From positions 16,558-80,557 of the forward strand of contig NZ_BOOG01000037.1 of assembly GCF_016863115.1 (NCBI RefSeq): a stretch of 64,000 bases of DNA. The letters are read 5' to 3'. Below, one piece after another: positions 1 through 9,151 of the stretch (the first letter of the stretch is position 1; every line of letters begins with the position of its first letter). Source of the stretch: Sphaerimonospora thailandensis (GTDB taxonomy: Bacteria; Actinomycetota; Actinomycetes; Streptosporangiales; Streptosporangiaceae). Position numbers and translations under genes: made by a program. The notes under the pieces were generated by a model. That model searched no databases. It was not told the origin of the DNA and saw only the letters and a program-made list of their open reading frames with translations.

Positions 1-513
1 CCGCTGCGACACGCAGTAGACCGCGCCGCGCGGGGTCTGCAGAACCTTTCCGGCGCCGCAGATGATCTGCCGGGTCACCAGGTACGGGATGAGGACGTCG
101 GCCAGCCGGCCGAACTCCCCGTGTCGTCCGACCAGGTAGTTCTCGTGGCAACCATAGGAGTTGCCCGCCGAGTCGGTGTTGTTCTTGAACAGGTAGATGT
201 CCCCTGCGATGCCCTCCTCGCGGAGCCGCTTCTCCGCGTCCACGAGGAGTCCTTCGAGGATGCGCTCACCCGCCTTGTCGTGGGTGACCAACTCCACGAC
301 GTTGTCGCACTCCGGGGTGGCGTACTCCGGATGGCTTCCCACGTCGAGGTAGAGGCGCGCACCATTGCGCAGGAAGACGTTGCTCGATCGGCCCCAGGAC
401 ACCACTCGCCGGAACAGGTACCGCGCCACCTCGTCCGGTGACAGCCTCCGCTGTCCACGGAACGTGCAGGTGACGCCGTACTCGTTCTCCAGCCCGAAGA
501 TGCGTCTGTCCAT
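1..513 (-). CDS. pafA: Pup-protein ligase PafA, 3' end beyond the window
   Basis: N-terminal 171 codons of the ligase that joins the C-terminal glutamate of Pup to substrate lysines in the cytoplasm, marking proteins for the proteasome. The glutamine-synthetase-like fold is recognisable from the start [18 protein letters not shown], the [15 protein letters not shown] stretch (catalytic Asp region), [16 protein letters not shown] and the [11 protein letters not shown] segment. The family is about 450 residues, so some 280 residues lie left of base 1. It is a paralogue of Dop encoded at 6.2-7.7 kb. The start is ATG at 513 without a Shine-Dalgarno; TAGGGT ends 6 nt before it, so the message may be leaderless. 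The identification is secure. Confidence 0.97.
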   Translation of the reverse strand, partial: MDRRIFGLENEYGVTCTFRGQRRLSPDEVARYLFRRVVSWGRSSNVFLRNGARLYLDVGSHPEYATPECDNVVELVTHDKAGERILEGLLVDAEKRLREEGIAGDIYLFKNNTDSAGNSYGCHENYLVGRHGEFGRLADVLIPYLVTRQIICGAGKVLQTPRGAVYCVSQR

Positions 514-519
514 CACCCA

Positions 520-525
520 ACCCTA
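520..525 (-). promoter_or_regulatory. -10 box of pafA, probable leaderless start
   Basis: TAGGGT on the minus strand ends 6 nt before the pafA ATG. A TANNNT box at this distance puts transcription initiation at or next to the A of ATG. No Shine-Dalgarno is present. No good -35 was recognised. Confidence 0.5.
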
Positions 526-553
526 TTCCCCGTTTCGGGGAATCGAACAGGGA

Positions 554-1249
554 TCAGGCCGCGTAGATCTGCACGACCTTGACGATCTGGCGGTTCTTCA
601 CCGTGATCAGCGCGTACAAGCCGCCCTTGTCGGTCAGCGAGACCAGCCTGTCCCGCGAGCAGCGCTGGGTGCCCAGGTAGTTTCCGTCGATCGTCTGATC
701 CTTACCGTCGCAGCCGGCGGCGCTCAGGAAGACGACGTCCTTGGCGATCGGCGCGGCGAAGGCCGTCACGTCGCCCTCGGGCGGGCCCTCGAAGTGGCCG
801 GTCGTCGAACCGCCGTACTCCCGCACGAAGCGCACGGGAACGTACTCGGCCACGTTCGCGTCCTGCATGGCCCGCATCTCCCCGCGTACGATGCCGTCCC
901 GGCTCGGACCGATGCCCTTGGTGAAGTCGTGCCCCGGATCGGACTGGATGACCTCGCCGTGGATCGGCGGGGTCTTGGCCGAGATCGGCGGCCGCTCATC
1001 GTCCTCCGTCGGTTGGGCGGCCGGTCCGGGACTCGCCGAGCCCTCCGGCGCCGGCGTCCCCTCGGTCGGCGCCTCCGCGGACGGCTCGGCTGACGGCTCG
1101 GCGGGCTGCTCCGACGGCGTCGCGGTCACCGTGACCGTCACGGCGGGCGCGGGGGAGCCGTCGGCGCCGGAGCAGGCGGCCAGGGAGAGGAGGGTGACGG
1201 CGGCCGCGGCCGGGACCGCCGCCCGCCGGAAGAGGTCAAATGTCGTCAT
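554..1249 (-). CDS. Putative lipoprotein, unknown function
   Basis: 231 residues with a lipoprotein signal: a basic start, a hydrophobic stretch and the lipobox LAAC (Cys26). The mature protein should therefore be anchored outside the membrane. Residues 30-80 are a Pro/Ala/Glu/Ser-rich linker; the C-terminal half looks globular, with a pair of cysteines (AAGCDGKD and GTQRCSRD) that could form a disulfide. It lies between pafA and prcA but has no known link to Pup. The start ATG at 1249 has TAGTCT ending 9 nt upstream and no clear Shine-Dalgarno. I do not recognise the family. Confidence 0.85.
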   Translation of the reverse strand: MTTFDLFRRAAVPAAAAVTLLSLAACSGADGSPAPAVTVTVTATPSEQPAEPSAEPSAEAPTEGTPAPEGSASPGPAAQPTEDDERPPISAKTPPIHGEVIQSDPGHDFTKGIGPSRDGIVRGEMRAMQDANVAEYVPVRFVREYGGSTTGHFEGPPEGDVTAFAAPIAKDVVFLSAAGCDGKDQTIDGNYLGTQRCSRDRLVSLTDKGGLYALITVKNRQIVKVVQIYAA

Positions 1250-1258
1250 AACCGGATG

Positions 1259-1264
1259 AGACTA
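1259..1264 (-). promoter_or_regulatory. -10 box of the lipoprotein gene
   Basis: TAGTCT on the minus strand ends 9 nt before the ATG at 1249. It matches the TANNNT form seen before many other genes here and implies a leader of two or three bases at most. Confidence 0.4.
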
Positions 1265-1346
1265 GCGAACTCTCAATCTGGTTGTGACCATGAGTATGAC
1301 CTCGATCACGACTCCGCACGATCCGACGGCCCCGGACTGCTCCCGG

Positions 1347-2192
1347 CTACTCCGGCGAGCCGGTGTCGACGTCGCCCTCCGGCGCGGTGGGCGGCGGAGC
1401 CTCGCCGCCCGCGGGAGCCGTACCCTCATCCGCGGTTCCCGGGCTCTCGGCGCTCTCGGCGCTCTCGGCGCCCTCGGGGGTCTCGGGCGGCCCTGCGGAT
1501 GCCTCGGCCTCGGCCAGCAGACGCTCCAGCCGTGCGCCGGTGAGCCGGAGGAACTTGCGATGCTCCCGGCTCCGGTCCAGGACCGCCACCTCCAACTGGG
1601 CGGCCGGCGGCCGGTCGCCACCCGGCTCGGTCAGCGCGGCCAGGGCCGCGTCGAGAGCGCGCGGCAGTGGCAGCCCGTCCTGGTAGCGCTCCTTGAGCCG
1701 CCCGGCCACCGCGTCGGACTGACCGCCGATGACGGCCATGCCCTGCTCGTCGAAGACCGAGCCGTCGAAGGTGAGCCGGTAGATCTGGTCGTCGGCCGGG
1801 GCCTCCCCGACCTCGGCCACGACGATCTCCACCTCAAGCGACTTGATCGACTCAGTGAAGATCATCCCGAGCTGCTGGGCGTAGAGGTTGGCGAGCCCCC
1901 TGCCGGTCACGTCGCTGCGGTTGAACGTGTATCCGTTGATGTCGGCGTAGCGGATGCCGGCCAGGCGGAGCGACTCGAACTCGTTGTACCGCCCGACCGC
2001 AGCGAAACCGATCCGGTCGTAGATCTCGCTGATCTTGTGGAGGGCCTTGGAGGGGTTGGGCGCCACGAACAGGATGCCGTCCGCGTACTGCATGACGACC
2101 ACACTGCGGCCACGCGCGATGCCCTTACGCGCATACTCCGCCCTGTCCCGCATGATCTGCTCGGGTGAGGCATATCCAAAGGGCATGGACAC
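1347..2192 (-). CDS. prcA: Proteasome alpha subunit PrcA
   Basis: Forms the outer heptameric rings of the 20S core; its N-termini gate substrate entry. The start [22 protein letters not shown] is the classic gating and H0 segment of bacterial alpha subunits, followed by [15 protein letters not shown] and the [14 protein letters not shown] region. At 281 residues it is longer than the mycobacterial protein (about 248) because of an acidic Ser/Glu/Pro-rich tail after about residue 230. The start is GTG at 2192 (GAGAGGA upstream); ATG at 2186 is an alternative that removes two residues. It follows prcB by 21 bp in one operon. Confidence 0.97.
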   Translation of the reverse strand: MSMPFGYASPEQIMRDRAEYARKGIARGRSVVVMQYADGILFVAPNPSKALHKISEIYDRIGFAAVGRYNEFESLRLAGIRYADINGYTFNRSDVTGRGLANLYAQQLGMIFTESIKSLEVEIVVAEVGEAPADDQIYRLTFDGSVFDEQGMAVIGGQSDAVAGRLKERYQDGLPLPRALDAALAALTEPGGDRPPAAQLEVAVLDRSREHRKFLRLTGARLERLLAEAEASAGPPETPEGAESAESAESPGTADEGTAPAGGEAPPPTAPEGDVDTGSPE

Positions 2193-2213
2193 CGGGGGTG
2201 TTCCTCTCTATCG

Positions 2214-3050
2214 TCAGCGCAGCGGCGCGGTCGGGCCTTCCGGTTCGGTCATCCGCCCCTCCAGCATCGACTGGACGAGCTCGGCGACCTCCTCGTCCGG
2301 CAGGCGGCGGAACCCGTCCTCAGTGATCACGGCGACCACCGGCCAGATCTTCCTCGTGACGTCGGGCCCGCCGGTCGCCGAGTCGTCGTCGGCCGCGTCG
2401 TAGAGCGCGTGCAGGCACGCCAGCACCGCGTCCCGAGGGGTGGAGTCGGGCCGGTACAGCTTCTTCAGCGAGCCCCGGGCGAAGATCGAGCCCGAGCCGA
2501 TCGAGTGGTGATCATGCTGTTCGTACGGCCCGCCGCCCACGTCGTAGCTGAAGATGCGGCCCTTGCCCGCATTCGGGTCGTACGCCGCGAACAGCGGGAC
2601 GACCGCCAGGCCCTGCATGGCCATGCCCAGATTGCCACGGATCATGGTGGCCAGGCGCTGGGCCTTGCCCTCGGTGGACAGCGACCTGCCCTCCGTCTTC
2701 TCGTAGTGCTCCAGCTCGACCCGGAAGAGCCGGGCCACCTCCAGACCCATGCTCGCGGTGCCCGCGATGCCCATACAGGAATAGTCGTCGGTGCGGAAGA
2801 CCTTCTCGATGTCCCGCTGCGAGATGATGTTTCCGGAGGTCGCGCGCCTGTCACCTGCCATGACGACTCCGCCCGCGCAGGTCACGGCGACGATCGTGGT
2901 CGCGTGCGGGATCTGGTCGCCCACCGGGGCCGCCAGTGCCTGCTCCCGGGTGGGCAGCAGATTCGGGGCGTACGCCCCGAGGAACTCGGTGAACGACGCC
3001 GACCCCGTGTTAGTGAAGAGGTGGTTCATCCAGGCCTGCTGAGATGCCAC
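2214..3050 (-). CDS. prcB: Proteasome beta subunit PrcB
   Basis: Proteolytic subunit of the inner rings of the 20S core, an Ntn hydrolase made as a proprotein. The propeptide spans residues 1-50 and self-cleavage should fall before Thr51 in the sequence [10 protein letters not shown], giving the N-terminal catalytic threonine. Asp67 (AGDRRAT) and Lys83 (DIEKVF) are the other active-site positions. The length of 278 is normal. The start is GTG at 3050, preceded by GGAGGGAGTCGC; Met8 is a weaker alternative. It is the first gene of a prcB-prcA operon. Here it is separated from pup by an oppositely transcribed oxidoreductase gene, unlike the usual pup-prcB adjacency. Confidence 0.98.
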   Translation of the reverse strand: MASQQAWMNHLFTNTGSASFTEFLGAYAPNLLPTREQALAAPVGDQIPHATTIVAVTCAGGVVMAGDRRATSGNIISQRDIEKVFRTDDYSCMGIAGTASMGLEVARLFRVELEHYEKTEGRSLSTEGKAQRLATMIRGNLGMAMQGLAVVPLFAAYDPNAGKGRIFSYDVGGGPYEQHDHHSIGSGSIFARGSLKKLYRPDSTPRDAVLACLHALYDAADDDSATGGPDVTRKIWPVVAVITEDGFRRLPDEEVAELVQSMLEGRMTEPEGPTAPLR

Positions 3051-3203
3051 GCGACTCCCTCCAAGATTGCGTTGTTACGCCCGACCCTACTCATGTCTCC
3101 CCACTCGTTGCACTCTTCCCGATCAGCTCAACGCGAACCGGAGCCCGCGCCGTACGGTTTCCACCAGTTCGGGCCGGGGGACGTCAGATGCCGTGAACAG
3201 GTG

Positions 3204-4496
3204 ATGCGGGGGGACGGTAAGGCCGTGGACGCGTTGAGGGTGGGCCTCGTAGGGCTGGGCGTGGTCGCGCAGGTGGTCTACCTGCCGCTGCTGGCCCGGC
3301 GGCGGGACATGTTCCGGGTCGCCGCGGTGTGCGATCTGGACCTCGGCCACGCCGAGGAGGTCGGCGGCGAGATCGGCGCCCGGGCGTACGGCGACCCGGT
3401 GGAGATGCTGGACGGGGACGGGTTCGACGCGGTGCTCGTGCTCACCCCCGGATGTCACGGCGGCCTCGTGCGGGCGGCGCTGGAGCGCGGCCACTGGGTG
3501 CTGTGCGAAAAGCCCCTGGCCTACAGCCACGCCGAGGTGCGCGGCCTGACGGAGCACGGGGCCCGGCTGATGGTCGGCTACATGAAGCAGTACGACCCCG
3601 CGGTCCAGCGGCTGCTGGAGTGCCTCCATGAGGCCGGGGGCCCGGAGTGCGTACGCCATCTGGACGTCACCGTGCTGCATCCCTCCGGGGAGTCCCAACG
3701 CCTGTTCGCCCGGCCCCGCGCCTCCGGCCATGCCCCCGAGCGGCTCGCGCCGTACCTGGAGGCCGAGGAGCGCTCGATCACCGCGGCGCTGGGCACCGCG
3801 CCCGATCGGGTGCGGCGGCTCTACTCGCAGGTCCTGCTGGGGAGCATCAGCCACGAACTGTCACTCATCCGGCTGTTCACCGAGCCGCCCCCTGGGCCGT
3901 CCACTGGGCCGCCCGCCGGTTCATCCGCCCGTTCGTCCCCTGGTTCGTCCTCCGGGCCGGACACCGAGGCGGTGCCGACCGTGGATCACGTGGCCGTCTG
4001 GCCGCTGGACGCCTTCCCACCGTCGGTCGAGGTGGCCGGGGTCCTGCCCGGGCCACCGGCGGGATCATCGGCAGGGTCGTGCTCCGGGAGGTTCGGCGTG
4101 CGCTGGCACTATCTGCCGAGCTATCCGGCCTACCACGAGACGGTTACGCTGCACCACGAGCACGGCTCGCTGGAACTGCACTTCCCCTCCCCGTATCTCC
4201 TCAACGCGCCCACCCGGCTCACCGTCCGGTCGCGGGTGGGCACCACCGAACGGACGATGGTCTTCCGGGATGTCGCCGAGGCGTTCGAGCGGCAACTCGT
4301 CGCCTTCCACCGGTTCGTCACCCAGGGCGAACCGCCGCTCACCGGGCTGGACGGGGCGCTGCGCGACATCGCCACCGCCCAGTTGATCGCCCGCAGATAC
4401 GCCGAATCCGTCGGGATCCCCCTGGGAGGCGAGTGCGCCGAGATCTCTCCAGCCGGGATCTTTCCGGGCGGCGAGCGAACAGCGGAACGTAGGTGA
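3204..4496 (+). CDS. Gfo/Idh/MocA-family oxidoreductase
   Basis: NAD(P)-dependent sugar or cyclitol dehydrogenase-type protein with a Rossmann N-terminus (RVGLVGLGVVAQVVYLPLL, residues 12-30) and the family's CEKPLA motif; the substrate is unknown. Two Ser/Pro/Gly-rich insertions (roughly residues 227-256 and 282-297) interrupt the C-terminal domain and look like expanded low-complexity DNA. It is transcribed against its neighbours, between pup and prcB. The start is uncertain: GTG 3201, ATG 3204 or GTG 3225; the Rossmann strand begins just after the last. The long open frame upstream (from 2409) is antisense to prcB and was not taken as coding. Confidence 0.85.
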   Translation: MRGDGKAVDALRVGLVGLGVVAQVVYLPLLARRRDMFRVAAVCDLDLGHAEEVGGEIGARAYGDPVEMLDGDGFDAVLVLTPGCHGGLVRAALERGHWVLCEKPLAYSHAEVRGLTEHGARLMVGYMKQYDPAVQRLLECLHEAGGPECVRHLDVTVLHPSGESQRLFARPRASGHAPERLAPYLEAEERSITAALGTAPDRVRRLYSQVLLGSISHELSLIRLFTEPPPGPSTGPPAGSSARSSPGSSSGPDTEAVPTVDHVAVWPLDAFPPSVEVAGVLPGPPAGSSAGSCSGRFGVRWHYLPSYPAYHETVTLHHEHGSLELHFPSPYLLNAPTRLTVRSRVGTTERTMVFRDVAEAFERQLVAFHRFVTQGEPPLTGLDGALRDIATAQLIARRYAESVGIPLGGECAEISPAGIFPGGERTAERR

Positions 4497-4594
4497 ACCC
4501 GCCGGGGGGCGCGCACGGCCGGAGCCGACGAGGGGGTGCTTTCCGGTGTTTCGGCTGAGGGAGTGATGGCGATCGCACAGCGGGAGAGGGGCGG

Positions 4595-4762
4595 ATGGCT
4601 GGAGTCCGCCCGGTGGCCGCGCATCCGGTGGCCACCGAGGCCATCATCCACGGGGGTTTCCTGGCCGATGTGCTCGGCTTCCCCGCCGCCCCGCTGGAGG
4701 TCTCAGAGAATTCGGTGCGGTTCGCGCCCGTCCCTTCGAAGTCCCTTCGAAATCGCGCCTGA
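4595..4762 (+). CDS. Small hypothetical protein, 55 residues
   Basis: This short frame lies in the 309-bp gap between the oxidoreductase and pup. It starts with ATG just after GAGAGGGGCGG, has G or C in most third positions and reads MAGVRPVAAHPVATEAIIHG then FLADVLGFPAAPLEVSE. That composition is more coding-like than the other frames of the gap. No family was recognised; it could be a small protein or the leftover 3' end of a larger gene. Nothing else was seen in 4497-4805. Confidence 0.35.
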   Translation: MAGVRPVAAHPVATEAIIHGGFLADVLGFPAAPLEVSENSVRFAPVPSKSLRNRA

Positions 4763-4805
4763 CCGGCTTTCCCGGCTCTGACCCGCTCTCCTACTCCTGG
4801 AGCTG

Positions 4806-5015
4806 CTACTGCCCGCCCTTCTGCACGTAGCTGCGGACGAACTCCTCCGCGTTCTCCTCGAGGACCTCGTCGATCTCGTCGAGGATCGCGTCGACGTCGT
4901 CGGTGAGCTTCTCCTGGCGCTCCTGCACATCCGGGGACGCCTGCGCCTCGACCTCCTCGACCTCATGATCCTGACGGCCGGTCTGCTTCTGACCGCCGGT
5001 CTCCTTGGTCGCCAT
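4806..5015 (-). CDS. pup: Prokaryotic ubiquitin-like protein Pup
   Basis: Intrinsically disordered 69-residue tag that PafA attaches to lysines and Arc recognises. The start is MATKETGGQKQTGRQDHE and the C-terminus is the diagnostic SYVQKGGQ; the final Gln must be deamidated by Dop before conjugation. The middle to C-terminal part (DVDAILDEIDEVLEENAEEF) is the helix-forming segment bound by the Arc coiled coil. ATG at 5015 has a strong Shine-Dalgarno, GGAGG, 8 nt upstream; a 21-residue in-frame extension upstream lacks such support. It is transcribed alone between a plus-strand kinase gene and a plus-strand oxidoreductase gene. Confidence 0.98.
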   Translation of the reverse strand: MATKETGGQKQTGRQDHEVEEVEAQASPDVQERQEKLTDDVDAILDEIDEVLEENAEEFVRSYVQKGGQ

Positions 5016-5050
5016 CTCTCCCACCTCCGGTGCTCGGGGGCCCCTCTCCC

Positions 5051-5078
5051 TCCATATCTTCCCCGAACCGGCCGACAA
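5051..5078 (-). promoter_or_regulatory. Possible pup promoter
   Basis: On the minus strand TTGTCG (5078-5073) is followed after 16 bp by TATGGA (5056-5051), about 35 nt before the pup ATG. The -35 is fair, but the -10 lacks the final T, so the call is weak. The isolated position of pup means it does need its own promoter in this gap. Confidence 0.3.
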
Positions 5079-5230
5079 TGCGCGCGAAAGGTCCCGCGAT
5101 CTTTACCACAATCGCCCAGGTAGACCGGATCGTTATCGGGGTCGGGCCCCTTGGCGCCCCCAACGGTCACGCCTGGGGACCGTTCCCGGGGAGAATGTGA
5201 TCCACGGGATCAGGGGACGACAGGTGGCTG

Positions 5231-6124
5231 ATGGAGACCGGAGAACGGAGACTGCTGGCGGAACGCTACCTGCTGCTTTCCCCACTGCGCCGCGACGGCG
5301 CGGGGATCATGTGGCACGCGCACGATCTGCGCCTCAAGCGGGACGTCGCGATCAAGGAGGTGCAGCCACCGTACCGGGCGGATGAGGTCGACCTCCCGGC
5401 GGCTCGGCGGCAGGCTCTGCGCGAGGCGCGCTCGGCCGCCCGGCTGAGCCATCCGGCGATCATCACCGTGCACGATCTGCTGGAGGACCGGGGCCGACTC
5501 TGGATCGTCACCGAACTGCTGCAGGGCCTCACGCTCGCCGATACGGTACGGCACCTGGGGCGCCTGCCGATGCACTGGGGCGCCTGGGTGGGTTTCCAAC
5601 TCCTGGCCGGCGTACGGCACGCGCACGCGATGGGCGTGCTGCACGGGGACATCCGGCCGGGAACGGTCCTGCTGACCGAGGACCGCGTGGTCCTCACGGA
5701 TTTCGGGATCGCGGCCTTCGACCGTGACTCCTCGTCGTCCGTCACGGTCCCGATCGCGCGGACCGGGGTCTACCTCGCGCCCGAGCGGCTGCACGGGGCG
5801 CCGGCCTCGGCCGCGGCCGACCTGTGGTCGTTCGGCGCCACGCTGTATTACGGCATCGAGGGCGCGCCCCCCACCCCCGCAGACGAACCCGTCCCGCCGC
5901 GGTCGGCCGGGCCGCTCACCGGCCTGCTGACGGCGCTGCTGCGACGTGATCCGCGTCGACGGCCGACGGCCGAGCAGACGGCAGCCGTGCTGATCGAGTT
6001 TCTCCGGCGGCGCGGCATCCCGGCCGCGCCGCCGGGCCGACGCGCGCTGAGCGCCGCTCCCCACGGCCCGGCGCCCCACAGCCCAGATCCCCACGGCCCG
6101 GCGCCCCACAGCCCAGCTCTCTGA
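5231..6124 (+). CDS. Serine/threonine protein kinase-like protein with an altered catalytic loop
   Basis: 297 residues with a eukaryote-like kinase fold and no membrane anchor. VAIKEV supplies the ATP-binding Lys42, and DFG is at 157-159. The catalytic loop reads HGDIRPGTVLL (from residue 138): the catalytic Asp140 remains, but the usual Lys is Arg142 and the metal-binding Asn is Thr145. The glycine loop is degenerate (RRDGAGIMW). It may be weakly active or a pseudokinase. The tail carries two copies of a ten-residue repeat, HGPAPHSPDP-like. It lies between pup and dop and is convergent with dop; whether it acts on the Pup system is unknown. Confidence 0.88.
   Translation: METGERRLLAERYLLLSPLRRDGAGIMWHAHDLRLKRDVAIKEVQPPYRADEVDLPAARRQALREARSAARLSHPAIITVHDLLEDRGRLWIVTELLQGLTLADTVRHLGRLPMHWGAWVGFQLLAGVRHAHAMGVLHGDIRPGTVLLTEDRVVLTDFGIAAFDRDSSSSVTVPIARTGVYLAPERLHGAPASAAADLWSFGATLYYGIEGAPPTPADEPVPPRSAGPLTGLLTALLRRDPRRRPTAEQTAAVLIEFLRRRGIPAAPPGRRALSAAPHGPAPHSPDPHGPAPHSPAL
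6059..6118 (+). repeat. Two 30-bp tandem repeats in the kinase tail
   Basis: Two copies of a 30-bp unit (6059-6088 and 6089-6118), differing at the second-last base, encode the Pro/His-rich end of the kinase-like protein. The period is a multiple of three, so expansion keeps the frame. Confidence 0.85.
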
Positions 6125-6141
6125 GCCCCGGTCTGGGAACG

Positions 6142-6159
6142 GGCCCCTGTAACGGGGCC
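6142..6159. terminator. Hairpin between convergent kinase and dop genes
   Basis: GGCCCC-TGTAAC-GGGGCC forms a 6-bp GC stem in the 51-bp gap where the plus-strand kinase and minus-strand dop converge. There is no T-run, so it may act as a simple bidirectional structure. Confidence 0.4.
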
Positions 6160-6175
6160 TGGGAACGGGACTCGG

Positions 6176-7693
6176 TCAGCTCTCCCCGGTGAGCGCGGCG
6201 ACGAGGTCGGCGGCGGTGCGGCACCGGTCGAGGAGGCCCCCCACGTGCGCCTTGGTCCCGCGCAGCGGCTCCAGGGTCGGCACGCGCTGCAGCGACTCCC
6301 GGCCCGGAATGTCGAAGATCACCGAATCCCAGGAGGCGGCCGCCACCGCGTCGCTGTACTGGCGCAGGCACCGGCCGCGGAAGTAGGCGCGGGTGTCGGT
6401 GGGCGGCAGCTCGACGGCACGGTCCACCTCCTCCTCGCTCACCAGCCGCTGCATCCGGCCCCGCGCCACGAGGCGGTTGTAGAGGCCGCGGTCGGGGCGG
6501 ATGTCGGAGTACTGCAGGTCGACGAGTTGGAGGCGCGGGTGGGACCAGGGCAGACCGTCCCGGGTGCGGTAGCCCTCCAGGATCTCCAGCTTGGCCACCC
6601 AGTCGAGCTCCCTGGAAAGTTGCATCGGATCCTCGGCGAGCCGGGTGAGCACGGACTCCCAGCGGGCCAGCACGTCCTTGGTCATCTCGTCGACGCCCGT
6701 GCCGAACCGGTCCTCGACGTACTTGCGTGCCTGCTCGAGATACTCCATCTGGAGCTGGACGGCCGTCATCTTCCGCCCGTTGCGCAGGGCGATCTCGTAC
6801 CGGCAGGTCGGGTCGTGCGACACCGCCCGTAGCGCCGCGACCGGCGACTCGGGCGTGAGGTCGACGGTGAGGAAGCCCTCCTCGATCATCGCCAGCACCA
6901 GCGCCGTGGTCCCCAGCTTCAGATATGTCGAGATCTCCGACATGTTGGCGTCGCCGATGATCACATGCAGGCGGCGGTACTTCTCGGGGTCGGCGTGCGG
7001 TTCGTCCCGGGTATTGATGATCGGCCGCTTGAGCGTGGTCTCCAGGCCGACCTCGACCTCGAAGAAGTCGGCCCGCTGGCTGATCTGGAAGCCGTCGCCG
7101 CGCGAGTCCTGGCCGATGCCGACCTTCCCCGCGCCGCAGACCACCTGGCGGGACACGAAGAACGGCGTCAGGTGGCGGACGATGTCGGCGAACGGCGTGG
7201 CCCGGCGCATCAGGTAGTTCTCGTGGCAGCCATAGGAGGCGCCCTTGGCGTCGGTGTTGTTCTTGTAGAGCTGAATGGGGGCGTTGCCGGGCATCGCCGA
7301 GGCGCGGACCGCCGCGTCGTACATGACCCGCTCCCCCGCCTTGTCCCAGATCACCGCCGCGCGCGGATTGGTGCACTCGGGCGTGGAGTACTCCGGATGG
7401 GCGTGATCCACGTACAGCCGGGCGCCGTTGGTGAGGATCACGTTGGCCAGGCCGAGGTCCTCGTCGGTGAGCTGGCTCTGGTCGGCCACCTCACGGGCCA
7501 GGTCGAAGCCCCGGGCATCGCGGAGCGGATTCTCCTCCTCGAAATCCCACCGCGCGCGGCGCGCACGCGCGGCCGATGCCGCCAGGTAGGCGTTGACGAC
7601 CTGTGAGGAGGTCACCATCGCGTTCGCCCCGGGCTGCCCGGGCACGGCGATGCCGTACTCGGTCTCGATGCCCATCACCCGCCGTACCGTCAT
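6176..7693 (-). CDS. dop: Pup deamidase/depupylase Dop
   Basis: Deamidates the C-terminal Gln of Pup to Glu and cleaves Pup from substrates; a paralogue of PafA. Features are [19 protein letters not shown] at the start, the characteristic insertion (about residues 40-80, the Dop-loop region), [14 protein letters not shown] with the nucleophilic Asp at about 96, [16 protein letters not shown] and [20 protein letters not shown]. The length (505) is typical. The start ATG at 7693 fits family N-termini; GTG at 7699 would add two residues. Upstream on the same strand is an acyltransferase gene; no Shine-Dalgarno stands out. Confidence 0.97.
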   Translation of the reverse strand: MTVRRVMGIETEYGIAVPGQPGANAMVTSSQVVNAYLAASAARARRARWDFEEENPLRDARGFDLAREVADQSQLTDEDLGLANVILTNGARLYVDHAHPEYSTPECTNPRAAVIWDKAGERVMYDAAVRASAMPGNAPIQLYKNNTDAKGASYGCHENYLMRRATPFADIVRHLTPFFVSRQVVCGAGKVGIGQDSRGDGFQISQRADFFEVEVGLETTLKRPIINTRDEPHADPEKYRRLHVIIGDANMSEISTYLKLGTTALVLAMIEEGFLTVDLTPESPVAALRAVSHDPTCRYEIALRNGRKMTAVQLQMEYLEQARKYVEDRFGTGVDEMTKDVLARWESVLTRLAEDPMQLSRELDWVAKLEILEGYRTRDGLPWSHPRLQLVDLQYSDIRPDRGLYNRLVARGRMQRLVSEEEVDRAVELPPTDTRAYFRGRCLRQYSDAVAAASWDSVIFDIPGRESLQRVPTLEPLRGTKAHVGGLLDRCRTAADLVAALTGES

Positions 7694-7826
7694 TCGCACC
7701 CCGCCCGCTCAAGGCCGTCATCACTTATATCCCCGAGCCTAGGTCATGTTTCACAAACCATGCCCTGCCGGACGCGGGCCGCGTCAACACTCCCTGGCCC
7801 TTTCTCTATGCCCTGTTGCCGGACAC

Positions 7827-9038
7827 TTACGGCACAGATGCCCGATGACTTCGCCCGGACCCTCCGGCGGGGCGGACACTGCCGCGCAACGCCTCCAGCG
7901 CGGCCCTGAGCAGCCGCTGGCCGGGCTTGTCGACGATTCGGTAAACCAGATAGGCCAGCACCGCCGAGACGCCCATCGTGATGGCGGTGAGCAGCCATGG
8001 GTTGAGATCGTCCCGGTAGCTGGGGATGAGGACCGCCGAGACGTTCTGATGCAGCAGGTAAAGCGGGTAGGTGAGCGCCCCCACGGCGATCAGGGGCCGC
8101 CAGCGCAGCCACCGCAGCCAGCCGAGCGCGACGCCGGCCATCAGTAGGTAGATCAGCGCTATCGCGACGATCACTCCCTCCGGCGGCGCAGGGAAGTGCT
8201 TGAGACCGATCGCGTCCACCCGCGACCCCACACGCTCCTGGGCCGCGTAGAGGGACATCGCGAAGGAGGCGGCCACGAACACCCACGGCGCCCAGGCCCG
8301 CGCGCCGAACCGGTAGATCAGGTAGAAGGCCATTCCGCCGATGAAGTAGGAAGCCTGCCGGGGCAGGAAGACGAAGACCAGCACCTCGTTCTGGGTGATC
8401 TCGGCTGCCAGGGCCAGCAGGAGCCAGGCCCCCATGAAGACCAGGCACCGCCGTACGGTGATCCCGAACAGCGAGAACACCGCGACGAGGACGTAGAACC
8501 GCAGTTCCACCCACAGCGACCAGAAGACACCGCCCGCGTGTCCCACCCCGAACGCGCCCTGCAGCATGGTCAGGTTGAGCAGGTATTCGCCGTCGTCGAG
8601 TTTGGGGTCGAAGCCCGCGACGCCGCTGAAGCGGTAGAGAATGAAGATCACCAAGACGGCGAACCAGTACGCCGGGTACAGCCGGGCCACCCGGGAGATC
8701 GCGAACCGGCCGACCGTGCGGCCCCACACGCTCATCAGGATGACGAACCCGCTGATGAGGAAGAACAGCTCCACACCGAGGATGCCGAGCGTCGTCAGAC
8801 GGCTCACCTCGGGAAACACCGTGGTCGGGAACTGGTTCCACAGGGAGCGGCTGGCCGCCATGAAGTGGAACGACATCACGGCGAACGCCGCGACGAATCT
8901 GAGGGCGTCGAGTTCGATGAGGCGGGGGCCCTTGAACACCTGGGCGCCGCCGCCCCCGGTGGCCGTGTCTCCGGTGTCCCTGTCCGCGGCAGCCCGGCCC
9001 CCCGCGGCCTTGTCCCCGGCAACGCCTAGGTAGATCAC
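7827..9038 (-). CDS. Acyltransferase-3 family membrane protein
   Basis: Polytopic membrane O-acyltransferase (OafA/NodX type), which typically moves acyl groups onto cell-surface sugars. Seen are the FHF-type motif MSFHFMAAS near residue 57, ELFFLISGFVI, RVARLYPAYW, VFWSLWVELRFY and YPLYLLHQNV, spread over about ten hydrophobic segments. Residues 1-36 are a Gly/Ala-rich hydrophilic leader. The start is uncertain: GTG at 9038 has AGGGGA immediately next to it, so a later start such as the GTG of VFKGPRLIEL is possible. It lies upstream of dop on the same strand; no functional tie is evident. Confidence 0.9.
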   Translation of the reverse strand: MIYLGVAGDKAAGGRAAADRDTGDTATGGGGAQVFKGPRLIELDALRFVAAFAVMSFHFMAASRSLWNQFPTTVFPEVSRLTTLGILGVELFFLISGFVILMSVWGRTVGRFAISRVARLYPAYWFAVLVIFILYRFSGVAGFDPKLDDGEYLLNLTMLQGAFGVGHAGGVFWSLWVELRFYVLVAVFSLFGITVRRCLVFMGAWLLLALAAEITQNEVLVFVFLPRQASYFIGGMAFYLIYRFGARAWAPWVFVAASFAMSLYAAQERVGSRVDAIGLKHFPAPPEGVIVAIALIYLLMAGVALGWLRWLRWRPLIAVGALTYPLYLLHQNVSAVLIPSYRDDLNPWLLTAITMGVSAVLAYLVYRIVDKPGQRLLRAALEALRGSVRPAGGSGRSHRASVP

Positions 9039-9151
9039 TCCCCTTTGACGTGATCACCTCCGGACTGGTTCCCCGATTTACGAATCTCGTCCATTCGGAG
9101 ACGCGGCCGATATACCGCCGAGACATCGCGTTCGAGGAGATTCGACAAGAA

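Noticed and set aside
2409..3203. Upstream extension of the oxidoreductase frame
   Set aside because: It lies antisense to prcB and shows no conserved motif; the Rossmann fold begins only after 3225.
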